Assembly: GCA_003230535.1 (NCBI GenBank) | Contig: QIEW01000158.1 | Location: 1 to 12,988, forward strand | Reading direction: 5' to 3' | From: a bacterium | Lineage (GTDB): Bacteria; SZUA-182; SZUA-191 | Length of the DNA: 12,988 nt | In this document: positions 6,335-12,405 of the stretch, piece by piece | Numbering within the stretch: position 1 is the stretch's first letter | Layout of the letters: each line of letters begins with the position of its first letter | The notes under the pieces: model-generated | What the model was told of the DNA's origin: nothing | The model's database searches: none | The model's input: only the letters and a program-made list of their open reading frames with translations | Made by a program: the position numbers and the translations under genes

Positions 6335-6793
6335 ATGGAGGAACTGGCCATTATTAAACAATTCCCGCTATTCAAAAAGTTGAGTGATCATGAGTTGGGA
6401 AAAATTGCTTCCAAGGTCACCGAAAAAACTTTTGCCGAAGGGGGAGTTATTTATCGACGAGGGGAGCCGGGAGGCAATCTATATCTAATTAAGCACGGCA
6501 TGGTTCAGGTAATCCTGCCTCTGTACCGGCATGATAAGAGCCAGGTAGTTTCCGTTATTGGCGAAGGAAAGTATTTTGGGGAGCTTTCCTTCTTTGACGG
6601 CAAAGAATGTTCGGCGGATGTTCAAGCCAACAGCGATGTAACACTGCTGGAATTAAAAAGAAGTGATTATGACGACCTCATTGCTGCTGACCCGGAAATT
6701 GGCTATGATATACAGAATAAAATTATTTTAAATTTGATCCTCACGATACGAAAAATGAATGCTAAATTTTCCTTCAATGTGTTCCTGCGTTAA
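6335..6793 (+). CDS. stand-alone cyclic nucleotide-binding domain protein (CNBD 2), Arg-to-Cys variant
   Basis: This 152-residue protein is an end-to-end paralogue of the CNBD protein at 5361-5822 (roughly 40% identical by eye, same length, shared LPLYR and FGELSFFDGKE segments). The start is supported by GGGGGAAGGAAGGG directly upstream. The cassette is FGELSFFDGKECSADV (81-96): the Glu (E83) is kept, but the canonical Arg is Cys (C92, codon TGT 6608-6610), where the paralogue has CGT. This should weaken or change cyclic-nucleotide binding. There is no helix-turn-helix. It may have become a ligand-independent partner of CNBD 1, which is inference. It is separated from CNBD 1 by 512 bp of palindromes, so it may have its own promoter. 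Confidence 0.87.
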   Translation: MEELAIIKQFPLFKKLSDHELGKIASKVTEKTFAEGGVIYRRGEPGGNLYLIKHGMVQVILPLYRHDKSQVVSVIGEGKYFGELSFFDGKECSADVQANSDVTLLELKRSDYDDLIAADPEIGYDIQNKIILNLILTIRKMNAKFSFNVFLR

Positions 6794-6871
6794 AAACACC
6801 TAAGTGTCGGATCAACTCTAATATGTCGATTACGGCTTATATGCAAACCGTTTAGCAATCTGATGGTAATT

Positions 6872-6892
6872 CCCCTCTTTGGATAAGAGGGG
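6872..6892. repeat. 8-bp hairpin within a C/G-run repeat
   Basis: CCCCTCTT (6872-6879) pairs with AAGAGGGG (6885-6892). It is followed by GGCCGGGGGG, and an opposing CCCCCCTT run lies at 6943-6950. The layout resembles dispersed C/G-run repeats found in many bacterial spacers. A terminator role for CNBD 2 is unlikely because no T-tract follows. Confidence 0.5.
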
Positions 6893-6958
6893 CCGGGGGG
6901 AGATTTATAAAATAGTAAGCCGACCCTGAATATTCTGTTAAACCCCCCTTCCGATGTT

Positions 6959-6973
6959 GGCCTGTCCCAGGCC
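6959..6973. repeat. perfect 6-bp hairpin, TCC loop
   Basis: GGCCTG (6959-6964) pairs with CAGGCC (6968-6973). The string CCTGTCCC(C)AGGCCGA also occurs after the UbiB-like gene (from 1907). Confidence 0.45.
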
Positions 6974-7007
6974 GAAACCGCTATAAAGGGGTGCGTTTCC
7001 CTTGACA

Positions 7008-7059
7008 CTTTCGGCTTGAGGACAAGCCGAAAGATCAAACATATTATAGAAAGATCAAA
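7008..7059. repeat. 11-bp palindrome plus paired GAAAGATCAAA direct repeats
   Basis: CTTTCGGCTTG (7008-7018) pairs perfectly with CAAGCCGAAAG (7023-7033) around AGGA. Its right arm runs into GAAAGATCAAA (7029-7039), repeated 20 bp later (7049-7059). A degraded relative lies at 12135-12162. Confidence 0.65.
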
Positions 7060-7096
7060 GATAATTAGTTTATACTTTGAATGCAACTTGATGCAA

Positions 7097-7225
7097 TCGT
7101 AAAAAGTCCCGGGTGTCATTGCGAGGCGGGTTTATCGCCGAAGCAATCCCATTGATTTGTAATGAAATTTGAGATTGTCGCTTCGCTCGCAATGACAAAA
7201 ATCGGCGCTTTTTGACTTTTTACGA
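7097..7225. repeat. 129-bp MITE-like palindromic element
   Basis: Perfect 12-bp terminal inverted repeats TCGTAAAAAGTC (7097-7108) and GACTTTTTACGA (7214-7225) enclose a second perfect inverted repeat, TGTCATTGCGAG (7114-7125) and CTCGCAATGACA (7186-7197). Inside these is a partial GAAGC-AATC / GATT-GCTTC pairing. The inner part resembles TCATTGCGAG-type palindromic repeats seen in many unrelated bacteria. The stretch before the 3' arm, TTTTTGACTTTT (7209-7220), is identical to 5921-5932 at the same place in the cloverleaf element, so the two are probably related. No coding capacity. Confidence 0.75.
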
Positions 7226-7295
7226 AACCATCCAACTTGGTATAAGGTATTCTCCGGCCCTACTTAAGAGGGCAAATAATTTAACTATGAAATTC

Positions 7296-7324
7296 TTTAC
7301 TTTATCCGTTACATAAGATATACT
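7296..7324 (+). promoter_or_regulatory. candidate promoter of the repeat-protein operon
   Basis: TTTACT (7296-7301) and TATACT (7319-7324, five of six consensus bases) are separated by 17 bp in an AT-rich stretch. They would start transcription about 50 bases before the ATG at 7380. This is motif matching only. Confidence 0.4.
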
Positions 7325-7379
7325 TTAGCTGTTCTAATGTTAAGCAGAGTAGTTTTATCAACCGCAACGAGGATTAGAG

Positions 7380-9986
7380 ATGCTTAAAGTATTTAATATC
7401 CATCAGCTGCTCTCCCACAAGTTTTACCATAAAAGTAAGCGGGAGTTATTTTTGTTTAAGAAGCTGATGGGTACAAACCTGTGGTTTAAGCCTGAAAATC
7501 CCGCTAATACTCACGATATTTGTCTCAGTTTTGAGGAACTTCTTGGTACGGATACTATGTCGATAAGGGATGCTAACCAGGAAATGTCTGTAGCCGGATA
7601 TCTGGAGGAGCGGTATCAAAGCATAAAGGATAGGATAGCCGCCGTGAGCTCCGCGGCTGAGCTAAAGCAACTCTTAGCGGAGGTGGCCCCATTTTCTATG
7701 CAAACCCTTGTTCCCGACGTAAGCGATATCAAATCGGCCAAGAAGGAGATCCTGGCTATTTTAGAAGAGGATCTGAATTATTTAACGGAAGCCCGGAAGG
7801 AAACCGCAACCGACGGCATACCGCAGATAGACTTAGAGCCGCCCGCCACATCGGAGCTAGGCAGATACAATTACTCCAGCATAAACCTCGAGCCCAGTAT
7901 GGTATCTGCCGGTGAAAGCGGCGACAATTTCGGGCAACTTCTGGCCGATGTCTATTTCCGGAATGAAAAGAATATCAGAAAGGATGCCGCCGGCACCCTG
8001 CTCCCCTTCTTAGACATATTTATAAAGGATTACATAAGAGATAACTGGGGGAATAGATGTGGTCTCAATGTCGAGGCGGGCTGTCAATCGGAGATAATTG
8101 ACCGCCAAAGCGGTTTAAGCTCCGCTGTTTCACCCGTCCTGAGCAACGCTCAGGCGGCGCTGAGTTCCCTTGGAGAAGACCGCCGGGAAGCGTCTGTTCT
8201 GGCGCTGATGGGTATGCAGGTTAAGGACCCCGCCGCCGCCGAGGGAGCCGAAAACTTATTGCTGAAGATATTGGTAAGGCTGACTCCTTCGGAAGGTTTA
8301 AAAATTAAGCGGAAACAACGCCGCATATTTAGTCAGCCGGAGCTATATAGCGAGGTCTATTTTGGCTTGCAGGAATTTTGGAGGGCGGGGCATTCTTTAG
8401 CTAACCAGTCCTTCTGGATGGAGGATCGACTTAAAAAAAAATTGTGCGGCCTGCTAAAAAGTAGGAACTTGGCCGCCGACTACAAACAATATCTAACCTC
8501 CAGCGACTGGAAAGACAGTTTTTATATTCTCTGCGCCTTGCTTAGCAAGAAAAAAGAGCAGGCCCGGGAGCTGGTTATCCCCGCCGCCGGATATTACCTC
8601 GCTCAGGTTAACAGCAAATCAGAACTGGCATCGGCGTTATTATATGTCAAATATATTAAATCCGAGCTGGACAGCAATGAAATAGTATTCAAAGAGAGCT
8701 ATTGGAACCCTGTCGTCACTGAGATACAAAGTCTCCAGGGACGCTTCCCTCAGGAGGGAAAGCTGCTCCTTTCCGCCTTAGAGGTATTGTTTGCCGGCTC
8801 GCTGTTTTTACAATCCTATCGGGAATTTTCCCGAATTAGGGAGGATGCTCCGGCGCCGCTGAGCGCCGAGTACATAGTCATCCTGCTTAAATTCTTTGAC
8901 CATCGTAACTGGCAGGAGATGGGAGGGAGATACACTGAAGCCGGTCCACAACTTAAATCCGAGCTGGCAGATTTTGTCGTTAACGATATTTGCTCCTGGA
9001 TAGATAAACCAGGGGACTGGCAAAAAGTAATCACCGCCCGCCAAATACTGGCTAATCTGAAGATTAATTTAACTGAGAACCAGTCGGCTTCCCTGGTTGA
9101 CAATATCAGGAAAAGGAGCCTTAGCGGAGGGAAGCTGGCCGCCGATAACAACACCCTGGCAACCTATTTCAAGCTTCTGGAGTTACTCTTCGCCGACCGC
9201 TCCATGTGGGCTGCCTTCAAGGAATTTTCCGACTTATGGTCAGTTTCGGAGAGGCCGGATGGGGAAACTCCTTATCAGTTTGAGTATGTAAATTTAGCCC
9301 TCCGGATATTCCATCCCCGTAACTGGGTGAAGGAAGGGGCTGCATATAAAAACCTCCAGCCTCAAATTATGGAGGAGATAAAGAACTATGGTTTAGATCG
9401 AATGGCTTACCTTCTCTGTCCTACACCCGCCCCGCGGGAACAGGTCAACCGGTTAAAAGGGATGCTGGAAAATCTGGGGATAAAACTACTCGCCAAAGAT
9501 ATAACATTTATCCTGGAGACCATAAAGAAATCCCAGTCTATTGATTATAAAGCCAGGGAAATTAAAAATGGAGAGGCCGCCTGCGCCTATTTCCAAATCA
9601 TGGCTGATCTGCTCGGGGGAACCCGCATCTTAAGCTATTATGATAACTTCTCCAAAGTAAACCTGGGGCGTCACCAGTATTCCGATTTTCAGTATGTGGA
9701 GCTGGGGTTGCGGATCATTGACCCAAAAAACTGGAACCAGCGCACCCTCGTTCCGGAGTTAGTGCAGGAAATAAAAAACTACTATTTTCAGACTTTTTTG
9801 AGCCCCCAGCTATCCAAAGAAGAGAAGGTCGATAATCTCAATCTCCTGCATAATGGGTTAGGTATCAAGATCCAGCAACCAGAGAAAGAAGAGTTGGGCG
9901 GAAGTCTAAAGGATAAAATTGTAGGTTTGGTAGAGTTGTTAGATGTCATGGAGAAGCTTGTTGGGGCAGCCACTAAAAGTCAGTAG
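7380..9986 (+). CDS. large helical repeat protein of unknown function (Asn-Trp repeat family)
   Basis: I do not recognise this 868-residue protein. It has no signal peptide, membrane segment, Cys cluster or enzyme motif, and looks soluble and almost wholly alpha-helical. Its C-terminal half holds a degenerate unit of about 137 residues three times, centred on Asn-Trp at 510-511, 648-649 and 784-785. The unit is: a helix ending LxxLGIKL with an acidic LxxxI helix; a YFxLLADLL helix; an aromatic YYxxFSK segment; YVxLGLRIxDPxNW; then an ExxQEIKNY helix. A half unit (about 803-850) closes the protein. The N-terminal half (1-400) shows no clear copy. GAGG seven bases before the ATG supports the start. 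The next gene, 45 bp on, encodes a single extra unit, so both are likely co-transcribed and may form one assembly. A scaffold-like or solenoid role is inference. Confidence 0.85.
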   Translation: MLKVFNIHQLLSHKFYHKSKRELFLFKKLMGTNLWFKPENPANTHDICLSFEELLGTDTMSIRDANQEMSVAGYLEERYQSIKDRIAAVSSAAELKQLLAEVAPFSMQTLVPDVSDIKSAKKEILAILEEDLNYLTEARKETATDGIPQIDLEPPATSELGRYNYSSINLEPSMVSAGESGDNFGQLLADVYFRNEKNIRKDAAGTLLPFLDIFIKDYIRDNWGNRCGLNVEAGCQSEIIDRQSGLSSAVSPVLSNAQAALSSLGEDRREASVLALMGMQVKDPAAAEGAENLLLKILVRLTPSEGLKIKRKQRRIFSQPELYSEVYFGLQEFWRAGHSLANQSFWMEDRLKKKLCGLLKSRNLAADYKQYLTSSDWKDSFYILCALLSKKKEQARELVIPAAGYYLAQVNSKSELASALLYVKYIKSELDSNEIVFKESYWNPVVTEIQSLQGRFPQEGKLLLSALEVLFAGSLFLQSYREFSRIREDAPAPLSAEYIVILLKFFDHRNWQEMGGRYTEAGPQLKSELADFVVNDICSWIDKPGDWQKVITARQILANLKINLTENQSASLVDNIRKRSLSGGKLAADNNTLATYFKLLELLFADRSMWAAFKEFSDLWSVSERPDGETPYQFEYVNLALRIFHPRNWVKEGAAYKNLQPQIMEEIKNYGLDRMAYLLCPTPAPREQVNRLKGMLENLGIKLLAKDITFILETIKKSQSIDYKAREIKNGEAACAYFQIMADLLGGTRILSYYDNFSKVNLGRHQYSDFQYVELGLRIIDPKNWNQRTLVPELVQEIKNYYFQTFLSPQLSKEEKVDNLNLLHNGLGIKIQQPEKEELGGSLKDKIVGLVELLDVMEKLVGAATKSQ

Positions 9987-10031
9987 GACGCCTCTTAACA
10001 TACACCCTGCCAGAGAGAAGAGGTAACAAAC

Positions 10032-10739
10032 ATGAATAATGCAGTGTCCAACAACGCCGGTCAAGGCATGAAAAAAACCGTGAAAGATTATGCCATCAGC
10101 CAGGTAACTTATTTATTGTCGGATCTCAAACACCGGGCCAAGATTGCCGAGGGGAAGAAGGTCCTGGAACAATTAGGTATCCGGTTGGAAGCCCGGGATG
10201 TAACGCCTCTGGTGGATGCCGTGAGGGGCTCCGGCGCGGTTGACGCGTCCAATCAACAGGTTGCCGACGAGGCGGCGGTGCGCTTGTATTTTGAACTCCT
10301 GGCCGATTTCCTGGCGGGAACCCCGGAGCTAAAGTATTACAACAGCTTCGCTAAAATAAAGCTGGACCACGCGCCCCGTACAAATTACAAGTATGTAAAT
10401 TTAGGATTAAAGATTTTTGACGCTAGAAATTGGAGTAACAGCCGGCCCAGCCCGGAACTCCAGCAGGAGATCAAGAATTTTTACTTTGCGACATTCCTAA
10501 ACTCCAGTCTGAGCGGAGAGGAAAAGCTCTATAATTTAGGTATCTTACATAATGAACTCAATATCAGCATCGGGGAGCCGGAGCGGAATGAGCTGGCTTC
10601 AGCCTTAAAAACCAAGATAATCGGGCTGGTAGACTTACTGGATAATACCCGGAAAACTCCGCCTTCTTATATGGACGCCGCTAAACCGGCAGCCCCCGAG
10701 CGGCCAACCGCTCCTCCAGGTCGCCCTGAGAGGCGATAG
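10032..10739 (+). CDS. single-unit paralogue of the Asn-Trp repeat protein
   Basis: This 235-residue protein of unknown function aligns along residues 20-205 with residues about 668-855 of the preceding large protein. Matching landmarks are LEQLGIRLEARD (45-56), YFELLADFLAGT (86-97), KYYNSFAK (101-108), YVNLGLKIFDARNW (121-134) and EIKNFYFATFL (146-156). The C-terminal 27 residues are a Pro/Ala/Arg-rich, probably disordered tail absent from the large protein. AGAGG seven bases before the ATG supports this start over Met13. It ends 39 bp before the convergent cytochrome gene. It is best explained as duplication of the terminal unit; whether it caps or competes in an assembly is unknown. Confidence 0.85.
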   Translation: MNNAVSNNAGQGMKKTVKDYAISQVTYLLSDLKHRAKIAEGKKVLEQLGIRLEARDVTPLVDAVRGSGAVDASNQQVADEAAVRLYFELLADFLAGTPELKYYNSFAKIKLDHAPRTNYKYVNLGLKIFDARNWSNSRPSPELQQEIKNFYFATFLNSSLSGEEKLYNLGILHNELNISIGEPERNELASALKTKIIGLVDLLDNTRKTPPSYMDAAKPAAPERPTAPPGRPERR

Positions 10740-10778
10740 CCATCTGCTTATTATAGCATTCCCTTCCCCCTCTGCGGT

Positions 10779-11279
10779 TTAGTGTTGCGGCGGGGGCGTT
10801 TTATCCTTCTTAATGTGGCAGTGGTGACATTTGGCGGGGATCATAGCCGGAGTACCATCGGGCTTCCGATAACCGGAATAGAGCATCTTATTATGGCAGT
10901 CACCGCAGAGGAGATGGAAAATATCCTTTTGGTTTAACTCTTGTCCTGCCCGGGCATATTTGCCCTCTGAGACTACCTTCCGCTTGGCATGACATCTTCT
11001 ACACGCCCTCGGTGGCTTATCTTCCCTTTTTTTATGGTGGCAAACCCGGCAGGTCTCGCCTAACTCTTTGACCAGCTCCTGGTGTCTTTTATGGGGGAAG
11101 ACGACCTTTTTCAGATCAATATTAACAAATTCTTCTTTAGCAACCGGTTTCCTGGATTTGAAGGATTCGATTGCCTGCCATACTCTGTCCTGAAACTCCT
11201 TATCTATCTCCTTCCCTGACGAAGTAACCGCAAGCAAACAAATAAGAGCCGTCACTATGCTGATGAAGTATTTTTTCAT
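10779..11279 (-). CDS. secreted tetraheme cytochrome c, class III (c3/c7-like)
   Basis: This 166-residue protein begins with a Sec signal peptide (MKKYF, hydrophobic to about residue 20), so it is periplasmic or membrane-attached. Four CxxCH heme-binding motifs are present: C77-H81, C93-H97, C125-H129 and C151-H155. The VVFPHKRHQ segment (59-67) ahead of the first heme is typical of class III cytochromes and supplies an axial His (H63 or H66). H82, H122 and H153 could be the other distal ligands. Such proteins carry low-potential electrons in anaerobic respiration. AAGGAG four bases before the ATG is the strongest ribosome-binding site in the window. It starts 17 bp after the transporter gene's stop, so it is probably co-transcribed with it. 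Electron donors and acceptors are not visible here. Confidence 0.9.
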   Translation of the reverse strand: MKKYFISIVTALICLLAVTSSGKEIDKEFQDRVWQAIESFKSRKPVAKEEFVNIDLKKVVFPHKRHQELVKELGETCRVCHHKKREDKPPRACRRCHAKRKVVSEGKYARAGQELNQKDIFHLLCGDCHNKMLYSGYRKPDGTPAMIPAKCHHCHIKKDKTPPPQH

Positions 11280-11296
11280 ACATCTCCTTGCCTCAA

Positions 11297-12100
11297 TTAG
11301 CTGAGCCGCTGCAAGATAGACAGCGCCAGGAGGAGGGATATCAGCGCCATGGCCAGATAGTCATATACCCCAAAGCGTAAGGGATGGAGGTAGCGGCGGC
11401 GACCGGTAGTGGAGTATCCGCGCGCCTCCAGCGATAAGGCCAGACTTTCAGCCCTGCGCTGGGCGGAAAGGATCAGCGGAACGAAGAGAGCCAGCATTCC
11501 CTTAGCCTTCTGGAGTAAGGATCTGTTTGAGAAATCCAACCCTCGGGCCCGCTGGGCTAACAGCAGCCGTTGGGACTCTTCTAAAAGCTGCGGGATAAAT
11601 CCCAGACAGAGCATCACCAGCATCGCCGCCTGGGATACCGGTACCCCCAGATAACTCAATGGCCGGAACATCTGTTCCAGACCTTGGGTGAGCTTGAGAG
11701 GAGGAGTAGTCAGGCTAAGCAAAGAGGTCGCCAGGATAAAAACTAACAATCTGGCAGAGAGTCTTACTCCCATGGCAAGACCTTCCCGTGTTCCAGGCAG
11801 CCGATATCCCGCCAGACTAAGAGGCGCGCCCGGAGTATAGAACAAATGGAATAGTAAAATAAACAGGAAAAACCATTTGAGCATCCATAATAATTTAACC
11901 AGCCGCTTCACGGGCAGCCTGGCAAGAAAAACACCTGACAGGCAGATGGCGCAGGCTAACGTCAGTCCCCAGACAGAATAAAATGAAGCTGTAATTACTC
12001 CTGCCAAACAGAAACATTTAGCCCGCGGATCCAGCAGATGGAGAGCGCCGCGCCGGGCGTCGGCTCCCAGGACAAGATAAGCTGTCGTCGACAATTTCAT
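11297..12100 (-). CDS. energy-coupling factor transporter transmembrane protein, EcfT/CbiQ family
   Basis: This 267-residue integral membrane protein matches the T component of ECF-type vitamin or metal importers. It shows the N-terminal HLLDPRAK (21-28) consensus, about five to six hydrophobic segments (about 32-60, 73-89, 117-130, 153-170, 203-212, 247-264), and the two Ala-Arg-Gly coupling motifs, RARG (184-187) and EARG (225-228), that dock onto the EcfA ATPases. Length is normal. EcfT joins the ATPases to a substrate-binding S protein, but neither partner is encoded here. The gene upstream encodes a TPR protein and the one downstream a cytochrome. The start has no clear Shine-Dalgarno sequence. 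Substrate (cobalt, nickel or a vitamin) cannot be inferred. The locus may be incomplete, or the other subunits may be encoded elsewhere. Confidence 0.9.
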   Translation of the reverse strand: MKLSTTAYLVLGADARRGALHLLDPRAKCFCLAGVITASFYSVWGLTLACAICLSGVFLARLPVKRLVKLLWMLKWFFLFILLFHLFYTPGAPLSLAGYRLPGTREGLAMGVRLSARLLVFILATSLLSLTTPPLKLTQGLEQMFRPLSYLGVPVSQAAMLVMLCLGFIPQLLEESQRLLLAQRARGLDFSNRSLLQKAKGMLALFVPLILSAQRRAESLALSLEARGYSTTGRRRYLHPLRFGVYDYLAMALISLLLALSILQRLS

Positions 12101-12134
12101 TTATAACCCGGATTAACCATAAAAGTCCTTAGCG

Positions 12135-12162
12135 CTTTCGGCTTGAGACAAGAAAGATCGAA
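12135..12162. repeat. degraded copy of the CTTTCGGCTTG palindrome
   Basis: CTTTCGGCTTGAG (12135-12147) followed by ACAAGAAAGATCGAA matches 7008-7039, but the right arm has lost the CCG needed to close the stem. GAAAGATCGAA (12152-12162) recurs at 12224-12234, on the other side of the palindrome at 12190-12215. Confidence 0.55.
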
Positions 12163-12189
12163 TATTCTATGTGCTGTCGGGTTCTATGT

Positions 12190-12215
12190 GCAGTCAGGTC
12201 CTCAGACCTGACTGC
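12190..12215. repeat. perfect 11-bp palindrome, CTCA loop
   Basis: GCAGTCAGGTC (12190-12200) pairs with GACCTGACTGC (12205-12215) around CTCA. It shares the GTCAGGTC/GACCTGAC arms with 6242-6263 but in inverted loop orientation. A bare GCTGTCGGGTTCTATGTG (12173-12190), similar to the left arm of 6079-6102, directly precedes it. Confidence 0.75.
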
Positions 12216-12273
12216 GGTTTTAGGAAAGATCGAAATAATGTCTCTATCATGTCGTTGGGTAAGTTTTTTATTT

Positions 12274-12360
12274 CCCCCTCACCTCAGTCCTCTCCCCCCA
12301 GGGGCGAGGAAGCAGGAATAATCCCTTCTCCCCTGGGGGGAGAAGGTTAGGATGAGGGGG
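12274..12360. repeat. C-rich inverted repeat of the CCCCTCACC...CTCTCCCC type
   Basis: The 24-base left arm (12274-12297) matches the inverted right arm (12337-12360) at 18 of 24 positions. A perfect inner hairpin, CCTTCTCCCC (12324-12333) with GGGGAGAAGG (12337-12346), forms part of it. Such C-rich repeats are widespread in bacterial spacers and are probably non-coding. It fills the end of the 305-bp gap between the TPR and EcfT-like genes. Confidence 0.65.
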
Positions 12361-12405
12361 GTATGACAACCAATGAATTTACAACATATTAATCTTGACA
12401 TAAAC

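Noticed and set aside
5361-6793. CRP/FNR-type transcription factors
   Set aside because: Both proteins end about 30-40 residues after the binding domain and have no helix-turn-helix.
6790-7119. A 109-codon minus-strand open frame in the spacer after CNBD 2
   Set aside because: It is made of palindromic and C/G-run repeats (including part of the 7097-7225 element) and has no family resemblance.
10740-10778. Bidirectional terminator between the convergent repeat-protein and cytochrome genes
   Set aside because: The 39 bp hold no stable inverted repeat with a T-tract.
12101-12405. Riboswitch (for example cobalamin or thiamine type) upstream of the EcfT-like gene
   Set aside because: I saw only palindromic repeats there and no recognisable riboswitch core motif; a covariance-model search would settle it.
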